Shown piece after piece: positions 50,890 through 60,936 of a DNA stretch of 64,000 nt. The DNA comes from an uncultured Peptostreptococcaceae bacterium. GTDB lineage: Bacteria; Bacillota; Clostridia; Peptostreptococcales; Anaerovoracaceae. The position numbers were made by a program, and so were the translations under genes. Under the pieces are notes generated by a model, which saw nothing but the letters and a program-made list of their open reading frames with translations, was not told the DNA's origin and ran no database searches. Each line of letters begins with the position of its first letter. The first letter of the stretch is position 1. The stretch spans positions 1-64,000 of the forward strand of contig CAJOKT010000005.1 in the NCBI GenBank assembly GCA_905235115.1, read 5' to 3'.

Positions 50890-50950
50890 TATTATCCACC
50901 TCTCAATATAAAGCGCAAGAAACTATACCTGCGAGCTATCTCGCGTTATT

Positions 50951-50979
50951 ATTTTAACGCCGCCCGTGCATAAAATCAA
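50951..50979 (-). promoter_or_regulatory. argR-recN promoter
   Basis: On the minus strand, -35 TTGATT (50979-50974), 17 bases, -10 TAAAAT (50956-50951). AT-rich TGCATAAA motifs nearby could be ARG boxes, but I could not confirm a consensus. Confidence 0.6.
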
Positions 50980-51031
50980 GCAAACCTGCATAAATCATTA
51001 AATAATACAAATATTGAGCTTCAAATTGCGG

Positions 51032-51061
51032 TGGACAAACAAATGTTCCCTATGCTATACT
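51032..51061 (+). promoter_or_regulatory. ruvC promoter, placing the start codon at the transcription start
   Basis: -35 TGGACA (51032-51037), 18 bases, -10 TATACT (51056-51061). The ruvC ATG begins at 51068, seven bases after the -10 box. Confidence 0.65.
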
Positions 51062-51067
51062 TTTCCC

Positions 51068-51580
51068 ATGAGAATTTTAGGAATAGACCCGGGCTATGCC
51101 ATCCTGGGATGGGGAGTTCTGGATGTGGAAGGCAACCATTTCAAAGCAGTTGCCTATGACTCCATACTCACCGACAAGGATACGCCCATGCCCAAGAGGC
51201 TCAGCCAGCTTTACGACGGTCTTCAGGAGATAATCGCAAAATATAAGCCTGACGAAGCATCAATAGAGGAACTGTACTTCAACAACAACGCCAAGACTGC
51301 CATCATGGTAGGGGAAGCAAGGGGCGTTGCTGTTTTGGCGTGCGAGAAGGGCGGACTGGATGTCAGCGAATATACTCCTCTTCAGATCAAGCAGGCTCTT
51401 GTGGGATACGGCAGGGCAGACAAAAAGCAGGTCCAGCAGATGGTGAAGACCATACTGAACCTTGACGCGGTGCCGAAGCCCGACGATACGGCGGACGCGC
51501 TGGCCGCAGCCATCTGCCACGCTCACTCCTCCGGAGGAGCAGGAGGTCAGAGGAAGCTGAAGATAAGAAAAGGGATCTAA
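51068..51580 (+). CDS. ruvC: Holliday junction resolvase RuvC
   Basis: RuvC cleaves Holliday junctions together with RuvAB. The 170-residue protein has the acidic catalytic set: [10 protein letters not shown] (Asp 7), SIEELYFN (Glu), and [15 protein letters not shown] (two Asp). ATG 51068 matches the family start (MRILGIDPG). There is no ribosome binding site, and the -10 box lies seven bases upstream, so the mRNA is probably leaderless. ruvA and ruvB follow with Shine-Dalgarno sites. Confidence 0.96.
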   Translation: MRILGIDPGYAILGWGVLDVEGNHFKAVAYDSILTDKDTPMPKRLSQLYDGLQEIIAKYKPDEASIEELYFNNNAKTAIMVGEARGVAVLACEKGGLDVSEYTPLQIKQALVGYGRADKKQVQQMVKTILNLDAVPKPDDTADALAAAICHAHSSGGAGGQRKLKIRKGI

Positions 51581-51600
51581 CACAGGACAAGGTAAGCAGG

Positions 51601-52209
51601 ATGATCAGATTTTTGAAAGGCACACTGGCCGGCCAGCATGAAAACTACATAGTGCTGGAAACACCGGCGGGGATCGGTTTCAAGGTATTCGTACCGTCAG
51701 GATCCCCGGTATACAAGAACTCCGAGGGAGAAGAGATACAGATATTCACGGAGATGATAGTATCGGAGAACGACATGAGCCTCTACGGCTTCCACAACAT
51801 GGAGTCCGTGGACATGTTCAACCTTCTCACATCAGTTTCAGGTATCGGCCCCAAGGCAGGTATGTCCATTCTGGGTTCCATGCCTCTGGACCAGCTTAAG
51901 CGGGCCATATTCATGGGAGACGTGAAGGAACTGTCCAGAGCGCAGGGCGTGGGCAAGAAGACCGCGGAGCGCCTGGTGGTGGAACTGAAGGACAAGGTGG
52001 GATACTTCGACTCCTGCGATGAAACTCCCGGCATAGGTCAGGGTGCAGTTTCCCTTGATGAGGCGGACGGCGCCAGACAGGAAGCCATCGCAGCCCTCAT
52101 CAGCCTGGGATATCAGAGACAGGAAGCGTTTGCCGCGGTATCCAAGGTAGGAGAAGAAGGCCTCAGCGCCGAAGAATACATTAAGAAGGCTCTCAAGAAC
52201 CTGTTCTGA
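51601..52209 (+). CDS. ruvA: Holliday junction branch migration protein RuvA
   Basis: The 202-residue protein has the N-terminal OB fold ([20 protein letters not shown]), two helix-hairpin-helix motifs ([38 protein letters not shown]) and a C-terminal three-helix domain that contacts RuvB ([16 protein letters not shown]). It starts 20 bases after ruvC. Confidence 0.97.
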   Translation: MIRFLKGTLAGQHENYIVLETPAGIGFKVFVPSGSPVYKNSEGEEIQIFTEMIVSENDMSLYGFHNMESVDMFNLLTSVSGIGPKAGMSILGSMPLDQLKRAIFMGDVKELSRAQGVGKKTAERLVVELKDKVGYFDSCDETPGIGQGAVSLDEADGARQEAIAALISLGYQRQEAFAAVSKVGEEGLSAEEYIKKALKNLF

Positions 52210-52220
52210 AAGGATCAAAG

Positions 52221-53243
52221 ATGGAAGACAGACTTACCAATCTGAGCCAGTTCGAGGGTGAGGCCAGGCAGGAAGCCGGACTCAGACCTCAGACTCTTGA
52301 CGAATACATAGGCCAGCAGTCGGTGAAGGACAACCTCAAGATATTCATAGAAGCTGCGAAGCTCAGGCACGATCCCCTGGACCACGTGCTGTTTTACGGT
52401 CCCCCGGGACTGGGCAAGACCACATTGGCGGGCATAATCGCCAATGAACTTGGGGTGGACATCAAGATAACCTCCGGCCCGGCCATCGGGCGCGCAGGGG
52501 ATCTGGCCGCCATACTGACCAACCTGAATGACAACGACGTTCTGTTCATAGATGAGATACACAGGCTGAACCGCTCCGTGGAGGAGGTGCTTTACTCCGC
52601 CATGGAGGATTACGCTCTGGATATCATAATCGGCAAAGGCCCGTCTGCCAGGTCCATCAGACTGGACCTCTCCAGGTTCACTCTGATCGGGGCCACCACC
52701 AGGGCGGGATCTCTGTCCGCACCATTGAGAGACCGTTTCGGTGTGATAGGCAAGTTCGAACTCTATACGGAGGACGAACTCAAAAAGATCATCAGGAGGT
52801 CGGCAGACGTCCTGAACATAGGCATCGATGAAGAATCCCTTCAGGAGATGGCCAAGCGTTCCAGAGGAACGCCTCGTGTTGCCAACAGGATGCTCAAGCG
52901 TGTCAGAGATTTCTCCCAGGTCAAAGGCAAGGGAGTCATCGACCTGGAGATCACAAAAGAGGCGCTGGACGCACTGGGAGTGGACGCGCTGGGCCTTGAG
53001 AAACTGGACAGAGATATTTTGCTCATGATTATCCAGAAGTTCAACGGCGGACCGGTGGGGATCGACACCATAGCAGCGGCGCTCGGAGAGGAGAAGGTCA
53101 CCCTTGAGGATGTGAACGAACCGTTCCTGATCCAGTCGGGGCTTCTCTACAGGACCCAGAAGGGCAGGATGGTCTCCAGAGAGGGCTACAGACATTTCGG
53201 TCTGGACTATCCCGAGCAGCAGGAACAGATAACCATGGACTAG
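52221..53243 (+). CDS. ruvB: Holliday junction DNA helicase RuvB
   Basis: The 340-residue AAA+ motor has [18 protein letters not shown], Walker [13 protein letters not shown], Walker [16 protein letters not shown], sensor [17 protein letters not shown] and arginine finger region, and a C-terminal winged helix ([16 protein letters not shown]). It drives branch migration with RuvA. queA follows after 17 bases. Confidence 0.98.
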   Translation: MEDRLTNLSQFEGEARQEAGLRPQTLDEYIGQQSVKDNLKIFIEAAKLRHDPLDHVLFYGPPGLGKTTLAGIIANELGVDIKITSGPAIGRAGDLAAILTNLNDNDVLFIDEIHRLNRSVEEVLYSAMEDYALDIIIGKGPSARSIRLDLSRFTLIGATTRAGSLSAPLRDRFGVIGKFELYTEDELKKIIRRSADVLNIGIDEESLQEMAKRSRGTPRVANRMLKRVRDFSQVKGKGVIDLEITKEALDALGVDALGLEKLDRDILLMIIQKFNGGPVGIDTIAAALGEEKVTLEDVNEPFLIQSGLLYRTQKGRMVSREGYRHFGLDYPEQQEQITMD

Positions 53244-53260
53244 CGGTGAGAAGAGGAAAC

Positions 53261-54349
53261 ATGCAGGTCAAAGCTTTTGATTATGAACTTCCGGAGGAAC
53301 TGATCGCTCAGTACCCTGCGGAAAAGAGAGATGAATGCAGGCTCCTGGTGATCCACACGGATACCGACGAGCTTGAACACAAAAAATTCTATGATATACT
53401 CGATTACTTAGGACCGGGAGACTGCCTCGTGATGAACAACAGCAGGGTGATCCCGGCCCGGCTTTTCGGTGTCAAGGAAGGTACCGGCGCCAAGGTGGAA
53501 TTCCTCCTGAGCAAAAGGATCAAGGGCGACACATGGGAGACCCTGGTGAGACCCGGAAGAAGGCTCAAGGTCGGCGATTCCGTGGTATTCTCCGGAACTG
53601 CCCCTGACGGCACAGAGTCACACTATCCGGACAAAGGCCTTCTTCGAGCCGAGATCAAGGGATATTCCGACGATGGCACAAGGATCGCAGAGTTCAAATA
53701 TGACGGGATCTTCATGGAGAGACTGGAGGAGATCGGACGTATGCCGCTCCCTCCCTACATAGAGAGGGAGAGCACGGACATGGATTCCGAAATGTACCAG
53801 ACCGTCTATTCGTCGGTGGAAGGTTCAGTGGCAGCACCCACCGCGGGACTTCACTTCACGGAGGAGCTTCTTGAGAAGATCAGGGAGAAGGGCGTAAAGC
53901 TGTTTTATGTCACCCTCCACGTGGGCATCGGCACCTTCAGACCTGTAAAGGTGGAAAACATCGAAGACCACCACATGCACTTCGAAGAGTACTTCATCGA
54001 CGAGGAGACCGCCTCCGGGATCAATGAAGCTCTGAAGGCCGGAAACCGCATGATCGCCGTGGGGACCACCGCAGTGAGGACGCTGGAATCCGCCGCGTAT
54101 GTGGACGAAGACGGATGCGCTCAGGTGAGAGCAGGCGAGGGCAGCACCAACATCTTCATATATCCCGGGTACGAATTCAAGGTGGTGGACAGCCTCGTGA
54201 CCAACTTCCACCTGCCCAAATCCACTCTGGTTATGCTGGTCAGCGCACTGTATGACAGGGAGGGTGTGCTCAGGGCATACAACGAGGCCGTGAAAGAGAG
54301 ATACAGGTTCTTCTCATACGGAGATGCGTGCCTGTTTGTCAAGAAATAA
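53261..54349 (+). CDS. queA: S-adenosylmethionine:tRNA ribosyltransferase-isomerase
   Basis: QueA makes epoxyqueuosine in tRNA from preQ1 and SAM. The 362-residue protein shows [35 protein letters not shown], the [14 protein letters not shown] motif, [21 protein letters not shown] and [20 protein letters not shown] 53261 follows GAGG, and an in-frame GTG lies 15 bases upstream. With queH at 27263 the window encodes two of the late queuosine steps. The ruvCAB-queA order is conserved in Firmicutes. Confidence 0.97.
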   Translation: MQVKAFDYELPEELIAQYPAEKRDECRLLVIHTDTDELEHKKFYDILDYLGPGDCLVMNNSRVIPARLFGVKEGTGAKVEFLLSKRIKGDTWETLVRPGRRLKVGDSVVFSGTAPDGTESHYPDKGLLRAEIKGYSDDGTRIAEFKYDGIFMERLEEIGRMPLPPYIERESTDMDSEMYQTVYSSVEGSVAAPTAGLHFTEELLEKIREKGVKLFYVTLHVGIGTFRPVKVENIEDHHMHFEEYFIDEETASGINEALKAGNRMIAVGTTAVRTLESAAYVDEDGCAQVRAGEGSTNIFIYPGYEFKVVDSLVTNFHLPKSTLVMLVSALYDREGVLRAYNEAVKERYRFFSYGDACLFVKK

Positions 54350-54362
54350 AAGTATAAAAAAG

Positions 54363-54385
54363 AAAGCCGGCTCGTGCCGGCTTTT
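54363..54385. terminator. Bidirectional terminator between queA and trmL
   Basis: AAAGCCGGC, loop TCGT, GCCGGCTTTT. A-rich and T-rich flanks on the two sides let it serve both convergent genes. Confidence 0.9.
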
Positions 54386-54389
54386 GCTA

Positions 54390-54875
54390 TCATTCCAGTC
54401 CCGGAAAACCCAGCTGCCTCAGGGCTTCGAACAAAATAATGTTCGCGGAGTTGGCCAGGTTGAAGGAGCGGAGCCTTGTGGATGCTGACATGGGGATGCG
54501 GATGGCCTGGTCCGCGTGCTCCGCTATGAAATCACGGGGAAGGCCCCGGGTCTCGCGGCCGAAGAGGAACATGTCCTCGTCCCGGTAGGTGAAATCAGTA
54601 TATCTATGGCCGCCCTTGGTGGTGGCGAGAAACAGTCGGTGCGGTTCGGTTCCGTCCGGGCCGTATTTTTTCATGAATTCGTCCAGAGAACTGTGGACCT
54701 CAAGCCTGACGTAGGGCCAGTAATCCAGGCCGGCGCGCTTCAGGGACTTGTCGTCGATGGAGAAGCCCAGAGGTTCCACCAGGTGGAGAACGGAATCTGT
54801 GGCCGCACAGGTGCGGGCAATGTTTCCGGTGTTGGGAGGGATCTCGGGTTCTACGAAGACTACATGTAATGACAT
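54390..54875 (-). CDS. trmL: tRNA (cytidine/uridine-34 2'-O) methyltransferase TrmL
   Basis: The 161-residue SPOUT enzyme methylates the wobble ribose of tRNA-Leu. Visible are HVVFVEPEIPPNTGNIARTC, LHLVEPLGFSIDDKSLKRAG, FGRETRGLP and RIPMSASTRLRSFNLANSAN with the knotted SAM site. The minus-strand promoter at 54905-54933 drives it. Confidence 0.95.
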   Translation of the reverse strand: MSLHVVFVEPEIPPNTGNIARTCAATDSVLHLVEPLGFSIDDKSLKRAGLDYWPYVRLEVHSSLDEFMKKYGPDGTEPHRLFLATTKGGHRYTDFTYRDEDMFLFGRETRGLPRDFIAEHADQAIRIPMSASTRLRSFNLANSANIILFEALRQLGFPGLE

Positions 54876-54904
54876 TTCTGCACCTCTTTCTGAAATATAC
54901 CGCC

Positions 54905-54933
54905 ATTATATTCCAAAAGAAGCGAATAAACAA
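54905..54933 (-). promoter_or_regulatory. trmL promoter
   Basis: On the minus strand, -35 TTGTTT (54933-54928), 17 bases, -10 TATAAT (54910-54905). Confidence 0.6.
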
Positions 54934-54959
54934 ATTTTGTTTTTTTACACAAAATACTA

Positions 54960-54988
54960 TTGACGAAGTTATTGTAAGGTGATAATAT
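54960..54988 (+). promoter_or_regulatory. Promoter of the T-box/trpB2 transcript
   Basis: -35 TTGACG (54960-54965), 17 bases, -10 TAATAT (54983-54988). Confidence 0.65.
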
Positions 54989-54994
54989 AGTCAC

Positions 54995-55296
54995 AATTTA
55001 ATAATGCTTTAAACCTGTGAGGAAGAGTAAGTAAGTTCCGATGCTTACATAAGAGAGAGCCGGGGGCGGTGAGATCCCGGCATGCGGAGGCGGGACCGAA
55101 TGGACTTCTGAGGGCAAACTGAACGGACCGCGGGAGTGGTCCTGAGTAGGGGCGACGGAGACATAACTTCGTTACAAAATGAGGCATATGATGGTATGCC
55201 GGAGTGGGCGCGGAAGCGCCAAGCCGGGTGGCACCGCAGGAGTATTCATGCTCTTGTCCCAGCATTTTTTGGGATGAGAGCGTTTTTTTATCCCAA
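54995..55296 (+). promoter_or_regulatory. T-box riboswitch, tryptophan specific
   Basis: The conserved T-box antiterminator core AAGCCGGGTGGCACCGCAGG lies at 55221-55240. It is followed by a terminator, GCTCTTGTCCCA (55250-55261) with TGGGATGAGAGC (55270-55281) and seven T. The 5' part has the long stem I typical of the class. The TGG at 55101-55103, within CCGAATGGACTTCTGAG, is the likely specifier, matching tRNA-Trp. Uncharged tRNA-Trp would pair here and allow read-through into the trpB-like gene. Confidence 0.9.
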
Positions 55297-55333
55297 GGAA
55301 ATCAACGGACCTGAAATCGAAAGGAGAACAGAA

Positions 55334-56716
55334 ATGACACTTAAGAACAATGAGATCCCGTACAAGATCTACCTGGAAGAAGACGAAATGCCCGACAAAT
55401 ACTATAACGTCAGGGCGGACATGAAGAAGAAACCGGCGCCGCTTCTCAATCCGGGAACGATGGAGCCAATGACCAAGGAGGAGCTTTCGGCAGTGTTTTG
55501 CTCGGAACTGGTGGACCAGGAGCTGAACGACGATGATCCGTACATCGAGATACCTGAGGAGATCAGGCAGTTCTACAGGATGTACCGCCCATCGCCGCTG
55601 GTCAGGGCCTACTGCCTGGAGGAGCAGCTTCAGTCGCCGGCGAAGATCTACTACAAGTTCGAGGGGAACAACACCAGCGGGAGTCACAAGCTGAATTCCG
55701 CCATAACTCAGGCATATTACGCCAAGAAGCAGGGACTTAAGGGCATCACCACCGAGACGGGAGCCGGACAGTGGGGCACCGCGCTTTCCATGGCCTGTGC
55801 ATATTTCGGACTTGACTGTAAAGTTTATATGGTAAAGGTATCCTATGAACAGAAACCCTTCAGAAGAGAGGTCATGAGGACCTATGGAGCAACGGTGACT
55901 CCATCCCCGTCGATGGAAACGGAGATCGGCAGGAAGATCAATCTGGAGCATCCGGGAACCACCGGCTCTCTGGGCTGCGCCATTTCGGAGGCCGTGGAGA
56001 AGGCTGTGACCTCAGAAGGCTACAGATACGTCCTGGGAAGCGTGCTTAACCAGGTTCTGCTCCATCAGTCCATAATCGGTCTTGAGACCAGAAAGGCCTT
56101 CGACAAGTACGGTATCGATCCGGACATCATCATTGGCTGCGCCGGAGGCGGTTCCAACCTGGGCGGTCTCATTTCGCCCTTTGCAGGGGAGAAACTCAGG
56201 GGAGAGAAGGACTACCGCATAATCGCAGTCGAGCCAAAATCATGTCCCAGTCTCACAAGAGGTAAGTACGTATACGATTTCTGCGACACCGGAAAGGTCT
56301 GCCCACTGGCCAAAATGTACACCCTGGGAAGCCAGTTCATTCCGTCTTCCAATCACGCCGGAGGCCTGAGATATCACGGCATGAGCCCAATTATTTCGGA
56401 GCTCTATGACCAGGGGATCATCGAGGCCAGAGCATATGAGCAGACGGAGGTATTTGAGGCTGCAGTGAGATTCGCCAGATGCGAGGGCATACTACCTGCG
56501 CCCGAGTCCAGCCATGCCATCAAGGCTGCGGTCGACGAGGCCCTTAAGTGCAGGGAGAAAGGTGAGGAAAAGACCATAGTTTTCGGTCTCACGGGAACAG
56601 GATATTTCGACCTTAAGGCATATGAACAGTTCAACGATGGTACAATGACTGACTATGTGCCCACCGATGAAGAGATCGAGGCCAGCCTGGCCAACGCACC
56701 GGGATATGCAAAATAA
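55334..56716 (+). CDS. TrpB2-type tryptophan synthase beta chain
   Basis: The 460-residue PLP enzyme belongs to the TrpB2 (trpB_2) branch, which makes tryptophan from indole and serine, typically without a tight TrpA partner. The PLP lysine is in NNTSGSHKLNSAITQAYYAK, followed by TETGAGQWGTALSMACAYFG, EAVEKAVTSEG, GCAGGGSNLGG and HAGGLRYHGMSP. The long N-terminal extension is typical of this branch. ATG 55334 follows AAAGGAG and lies 45 bases after the T-box terminator. No trpA or other trp gene is adjacent, so indole salvage is a reasonable role. Confidence 0.92.
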   Translation: MTLKNNEIPYKIYLEEDEMPDKYYNVRADMKKKPAPLLNPGTMEPMTKEELSAVFCSELVDQELNDDDPYIEIPEEIRQFYRMYRPSPLVRAYCLEEQLQSPAKIYYKFEGNNTSGSHKLNSAITQAYYAKKQGLKGITTETGAGQWGTALSMACAYFGLDCKVYMVKVSYEQKPFRREVMRTYGATVTPSPSMETEIGRKINLEHPGTTGSLGCAISEAVEKAVTSEGYRYVLGSVLNQVLLHQSIIGLETRKAFDKYGIDPDIIIGCAGGGSNLGGLISPFAGEKLRGEKDYRIIAVEPKSCPSLTRGKYVYDFCDTGKVCPLAKMYTLGSQFIPSSNHAGGLRYHGMSPIISELYDQGIIEARAYEQTEVFEAAVRFARCEGILPAPESSHAIKAAVDEALKCREKGEEKTIVFGLTGTGYFDLKAYEQFNDGTMTDYVPTDEEIEASLANAPGYAK

Positions 56717-56738
56717 GAGCCAAAATGAAGTGTATTTC

Positions 56739-56767
56739 TTGAAAAAGTAGGTGATAAGTAGTATAAT
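56739..56767 (+). promoter_or_regulatory. hom promoter
   Basis: -35 TTGAAA (56739-56744), 17 bases, -10 TATAAT (56762-56767), 22 bases before the ATG. Confidence 0.75.
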
Positions 56768-56789
56768 GCCACTTTGGGGAGGTGCGACA

Positions 56790-57749
56790 ATGAAAAAAAT
56801 CAACGCAGCCATCCTGGGACTGGGTGTCGTAGGAGGGGGAACATATGATATCCTCAAGACTAACAAGGCTCTGATCTCGGAACGCACAGGATGCGACATA
56901 GAGGTGAAGAGGATCTTCGGAAGAAGGCACAGGGACGACGTACCTGAAGAGCTTTTCACCCTGGACTACGAGGATATCCTGAATGACCCTGAGATCGACG
57001 TGGTGGCTGAGACCCTTGGCGGCATCGAGCCTGCGCTCAGCTTCATGGTGAGGGCCATGAACAAGGGCAAACACGTAGTCACCGCCAATAAGGCTGCGGT
57101 GGCGTCCGGCTGGGATGTTTTGAACTCCGCCTCAAGGAAAAACGGCGTACAGTTCCTCTATGAAGCTTCCGTATGCGGAGGCATGCCGGTCATTTCGGCC
57201 ATAAGAGGCAACCTGAGCGCCAACAGATTCCTGGAAGTCAGGGGTATCATCAACAGCACCACAAACTACATACTCTCCAAAATGGCCAGAGAAGACAAGA
57301 GTTATGAGGAGGCTCTCAGGGACGCCCAGGTCATGGGCACCGTGGAACGGGACCCGTCTTCAGATGTGAGCGGAATGGATTCCGCAAACAAGCTCTGCAT
57401 TCTCATGGCGCTTCTTTTCGGAAAACACATTCCTCCGGAGGATATCCCCAGAAAGGGGATAACGGACCTCACCAGGGAAGACATGGCTGAGGCCGGGGCC
57501 GATGATCAGGTCATAAAACTTGTAGCCCGCGCCTGGCTGGAGGATGGGGAACTAAGATGTTATGTGCGCCCCGAAAGAATAGGTAAAGACGATCCGCTGT
57601 TTCTCGTCAGCGACGAGAAGAACGCGCTGATCGTTAACTCGGACATGTCCGGGATAAACATGTTTTACGGTAACGGCGCAGGATCTCTGGTTACAGGATC
57701 CGCTGTTGCCGGAGACATACTCACAATAGCGCTCACGGGAGGAAGATAG
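56790..57749 (+). CDS. hom: Homoserine dehydrogenase (short form without ACT domain)
   Basis: It reduces aspartate semialdehyde to homoserine. The 319-residue protein has the NAD(P) motif [49 protein letters not shown] and the catalytic region [14 protein letters not shown]. It ends after the core, lacking the C-terminal ACT domain that gives threonine feedback in the ~430-residue forms. ATG 56790 follows GGGGAGG. The SEC-C gene starts 2 bases after its stop. Confidence 0.94.
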   Translation: MKKINAAILGLGVVGGGTYDILKTNKALISERTGCDIEVKRIFGRRHRDDVPEELFTLDYEDILNDPEIDVVAETLGGIEPALSFMVRAMNKGKHVVTANKAAVASGWDVLNSASRKNGVQFLYEASVCGGMPVISAIRGNLSANRFLEVRGIINSTTNYILSKMAREDKSYEEALRDAQVMGTVERDPSSDVSGMDSANKLCILMALLFGKHIPPEDIPRKGITDLTREDMAEAGADDQVIKLVARAWLEDGELRCYVRPERIGKDDPLFLVSDEKNALIVNSDMSGINMFYGNGAGSLVTGSAVAGDILTIALTGGR

Positions 57750-57751
57750 GA

Positions 57752-58252
57752 ATGAGCATATTTGAAGAATGGAACGAACTCTGCGGAGAACAGTCAGAAG
57801 AAAGCTTCAGCGCTTTCTGGAAGGAATATTCTGACTGCGAGACAAAAGTATACCAGCACATACTGGCGAACTATCCTAAGAAACTGGAAGGCAGATTTTC
57901 GGACCTTATGAATAAGTTTCAGGCAAGACCGGCCATATTCATGGGATTCATGGACGGCATCTCCGATTCTCTCAACGAGAAGATCGACCTTCAGGAAGTT
58001 ACCGAAGATACGGAACTTTCCTTCGACATCGATTATGAGAAGCTTTACTTCAATATGCACAAGGCCGGCGCTGACTACCTGTATACCTTGAAAGAGTGGA
58101 ACAACGTCTTTGACGACGATAAGCTTGCCTCCATCGAGAAGGCATATAAGCGTTCCAAGACAGTAAGGGTGGCCAGAAAGCCGGGCAGGAACGACCCGTG
58201 TCCCTGCGGAAGCGGCAAAAAATACAAGAACTGCTGCGGAAGGACAGCCTAG
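57752..58252 (+). CDS. SEC-C motif protein of unknown function
   Basis: The 166-residue protein is mainly helical and acidic and ends in a SEC-C zinc motif ([19 protein letters not shown]), the same CxCx8CC zinc finger found at the end of SecA and in assorted uncharacterised proteins. The N-terminal part ([35 protein letters not shown]) is not a domain I can name. It lies directly after hom and 10 bases before the acyl-CoA synthetase gene. Confidence 0.8.
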   Translation: MSIFEEWNELCGEQSEESFSAFWKEYSDCETKVYQHILANYPKKLEGRFSDLMNKFQARPAIFMGFMDGISDSLNEKIDLQEVTEDTELSFDIDYEKLYFNMHKAGADYLYTLKEWNNVFDDDKLASIEKAYKRSKTVRVARKPGRNDPCPCGSGKKYKNCCGRTA

Positions 58253-58262
58253 GAGGCAGCAT

Positions 58263-60194
58263 ATGGCTGACAAAAAGCGGACAGAGACTATACGGAACAG
58301 GCTGAATGAGATCAAGCTTCCCCGTCTCAAATTCAAAAAACTTGAGATGAACGACATCCTCCACCTGGACGAGCTTGGCGTTGACTTCAACAGAAGAATG
58401 AGCAGCTCCAAACCGGTCCCCAGGGACGGTCGTTACGAGGAGACTCACTACGAGACAGTCAAAGAGATATTCAGGTACGGAACGGAAACATTCAGAGACC
58501 GTGTCTTTATCCTGGACAAGGATAAGCCAAGAGACAAGGAGTTCAGAGAGTATACCTACGGCGACTTCAGAGAGGATGTGGAAGCCCTGGGAACTGCCCT
58601 TACCGCATGTTACATGGATAAGGGTGCGCCAATAGCCATAATCGGAGAGAACCAGTACGACTGGTACGTATCATACATGACGGCTCTCACGGGAGCCGGT
58701 ATTGCTGTGCCTTTAGACAAGGAGCTTCCGGACAATGAGATCGAGATAACACTGAACCGCTCCAAAGCGGAGGTGGTGATCCTCTCTTCAAAACTTAAGG
58801 ACAAGATCCTGAAACTCTTTGAAAAGGGCAGGCTTCCCTTCGTCAGGACCTACGTGATCATGAAGAGCGGAGATCTCCTTGAGGGAAACGTGGTGGGATT
58901 CGATACAGTGGTGAGAGAGGGCAAGGAGCTCATAGCAAAGGGCGATAGATCCTTCATAGACACCGAGACCGATCCGGATGAATTCAGAGCGCTTTTCTTC
59001 ACATCCGGAACCACTTCCGACGCCAAGGGTGTAATGGCCAGTTCCAGGCAGCTGGCGAATAACATAAACGCTGTATCCGCTTATGTCAGGATAAATGAGA
59101 ACGACAGGTTCTTCTCTGTGCTTCCTCTTCATCACACCTACGAATCCAGCATCGGATACCTTCTGGCCGTGGCATACGGAAGTTCCATCGCCGTCAATCA
59201 GGGCCTCAGATACATCTCCCAGGACCTGAAAGATACCAGACCAAGCATCCTGATCGCGGTGCCTCTTCTTATAGAGCACCTCTACGACAGTATCCAGAAG
59301 AACATCAGGAAGAGCAAAAAAGAAAAGACCGTGGATACCATGATGCACACTGCCAGAGTCCTGAAGGGCATGGGAGTGGATGTCAGAAGAAGGGTATTCA
59401 AGGAGATATACGACAGTTTGGGAGGCAATCTGGAATACATAGTGTCCGCAGCAGCGCCTCTGGATCCCAAGATCGGTCAGTGGCTTACGGATCTGGGAAT
59501 AATCTTTCTTCAGGGATACGGCCTTACGGAGACCTGCCCGATCTCAGCTGTGACACCGGAATTTGACACCAGGGTAGGCTCCGCGGGAAAGACCATCATA
59601 AACGGAGAGATCAGGGTGTCCAATCCGGACGAAAACGGAGACGGGGAGCTGGTTATCTCAACAGATACCCTCATGCTGGGATATTTTGAGGATGAGACCG
59701 CCACAAAAGACGTGATCGAGGTGGATGAAAACGGCAGAAGATGGTTCTACTCAGGGGACATCGGCCATGTGGACAAGGACGGCTTCGTGTACATCACAGG
59801 CCGCATCAAGAACGTGATCGTCACCCAGAACGGCAAAAACATCTATCCGGAGGAACTGGAGCAGCTGATCATGGAAAACCAGGACTTCTCAGACTGTATG
59901 GTCTACGGCAGGGAGGTTCCGGGAGAAAAGGAACTTATCGTCACCGCCAGGGTCATTCCCAACTATGACCGTCTGAAGGAGATCTACGGCGATATTTCCG
60001 TGACTGAGATCTATAAGCTTCTTCTTCACGACATAAGAGAAGTCAACAAGAAGACCACGAATTACAAGGCTATAAAGGGCCTTGAGATAAAGGACGGAGA
60101 CTACATCCGGACCAGTACCAAGAAGATCAAGAGATACAGGGAGATCAAAGAAGGAAAGATTCTTAATATTGAGGAGGCCGGGGAGACTGTATGA
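58263..60194 (+). CDS. Long-chain acyl-CoA synthetase (AMP-forming)
   Basis: The 643-residue adenylate-forming enzyme has ALFFTSGTTSDAKGVMASS (P-loop-like A3), PLHHTYESSIGYL, YGLTETCPISAV (A5), WFYSGDIGHVDKDGFVYITGR (A7) and KNVIVTQNGKNIYPEELE (A8). The likely substrate is a fatty acid. An N-terminal extension of about 70 residues is present. It overlaps the FabG-like gene by 4 bases, so both probably act on acyl substrates. The catalytic C-terminal Lys appears within RTSTKKIKR. Confidence 0.9.
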   Translation: MADKKRTETIRNRLNEIKLPRLKFKKLEMNDILHLDELGVDFNRRMSSSKPVPRDGRYEETHYETVKEIFRYGTETFRDRVFILDKDKPRDKEFREYTYGDFREDVEALGTALTACYMDKGAPIAIIGENQYDWYVSYMTALTGAGIAVPLDKELPDNEIEITLNRSKAEVVILSSKLKDKILKLFEKGRLPFVRTYVIMKSGDLLEGNVVGFDTVVREGKELIAKGDRSFIDTETDPDEFRALFFTSGTTSDAKGVMASSRQLANNINAVSAYVRINENDRFFSVLPLHHTYESSIGYLLAVAYGSSIAVNQGLRYISQDLKDTRPSILIAVPLLIEHLYDSIQKNIRKSKKEKTVDTMMHTARVLKGMGVDVRRRVFKEIYDSLGGNLEYIVSAAAPLDPKIGQWLTDLGIIFLQGYGLTETCPISAVTPEFDTRVGSAGKTIINGEIRVSNPDENGDGELVISTDTLMLGYFEDETATKDVIEVDENGRRWFYSGDIGHVDKDGFVYITGRIKNVIVTQNGKNIYPEELEQLIMENQDFSDCMVYGREVPGEKELIVTARVIPNYDRLKEIYGDISVTEIYKLLLHDIREVNKKTTNYKAIKGLEIKDGDYIRTSTKKIKRYREIKEGKILNIEEAGETV

Positions 60195-60925
60195 CCAAGA
60201 CCGCTCTGGTCACAGGAGCATCCAGAGGAATAGGAAGCGCCATAGCGGAAGCCCTTTGCGAAGAGGGCTATTTGGTGTGTCTGAACTACGAAAAGAGTGA
60301 AGACAGGGCCCTGGAGGGCTGCTCTCGCCTGATGGGCAGGGGATACAGGACGATGACTTACAGAGCAGATGTTTCTGACCCGGGACAGGTGAAGGACATG
60401 CTCCTCAAGGTAAAGGAGAAGCTGGGACCTGTGAGCCTTCTGGTGAACAACGCAGGGGTCTCCTGCCAGGCGCAGATCCAGGATCTGACGGACGAAATGA
60501 TAGACAGGACCATAGGAGTGAACCTTAAGGGTCAGATAAATACCATTCGTTACGCTGTGCCTGACATGATTTCAAACAAGTGCGGAAACATAATCAACAT
60601 TGCATCTATCTGGGGCTTGAGGGGCGCATCCTGCGAATCTCTGTACGCTGCCACCAAGGCAGGAGTCATAGGACTGACCCGTTCCCTTGCCATGGAGCTT
60701 GCCCCCTCCGGGATCAGGGTAAACTGCATCTGCCCCGGAGTGATAGACACTGACATGATGGCTGAGTATGACGACGTCACGAAGAAACAGCTTGCCTTCG
60801 ATACGCCCATGGGGAGACTTGGCACACCGGAGGATGTAGCTGAGGCGGTAAGGTATTTTGCGAAAGAGGGATCGGTCTTTGTTACGGGGCAGGTCCTTAC
60901 GGTGGACGGCGGATTCGCCGGTTAG
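60191..60925 (+). CDS. Short-chain dehydrogenase/reductase, FabG-like
   Basis: The 244-residue NAD(P)-dependent reductase has TGASRGIGSAIAEAL, LVNNAGVSCQ, NIASIWGLRGASCESLYAATKAGV with the Ser-Tyr-Lys triad, and the C-terminal VTGQVLTVDGGFAG. This is close to 3-oxoacyl-ACP reductase. The dedicated fab cluster is not nearby, so it may act with the co-transcribed acyl-CoA synthetase instead. Confidence 0.9.
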   Translation: MTKTALVTGASRGIGSAIAEALCEEGYLVCLNYEKSEDRALEGCSRLMGRGYRTMTYRADVSDPGQVKDMLLKVKEKLGPVSLLVNNAGVSCQAQIQDLTDEMIDRTIGVNLKGQINTIRYAVPDMISNKCGNIINIASIWGLRGASCESLYAATKAGVIGLTRSLAMELAPSGIRVNCICPGVIDTDMMAEYDDVTKKQLAFDTPMGRLGTPEDVAEAVRYFAKEGSVFVTGQVLTVDGGFAG

Positions 60926-60936
60926 AGAACAGATAG

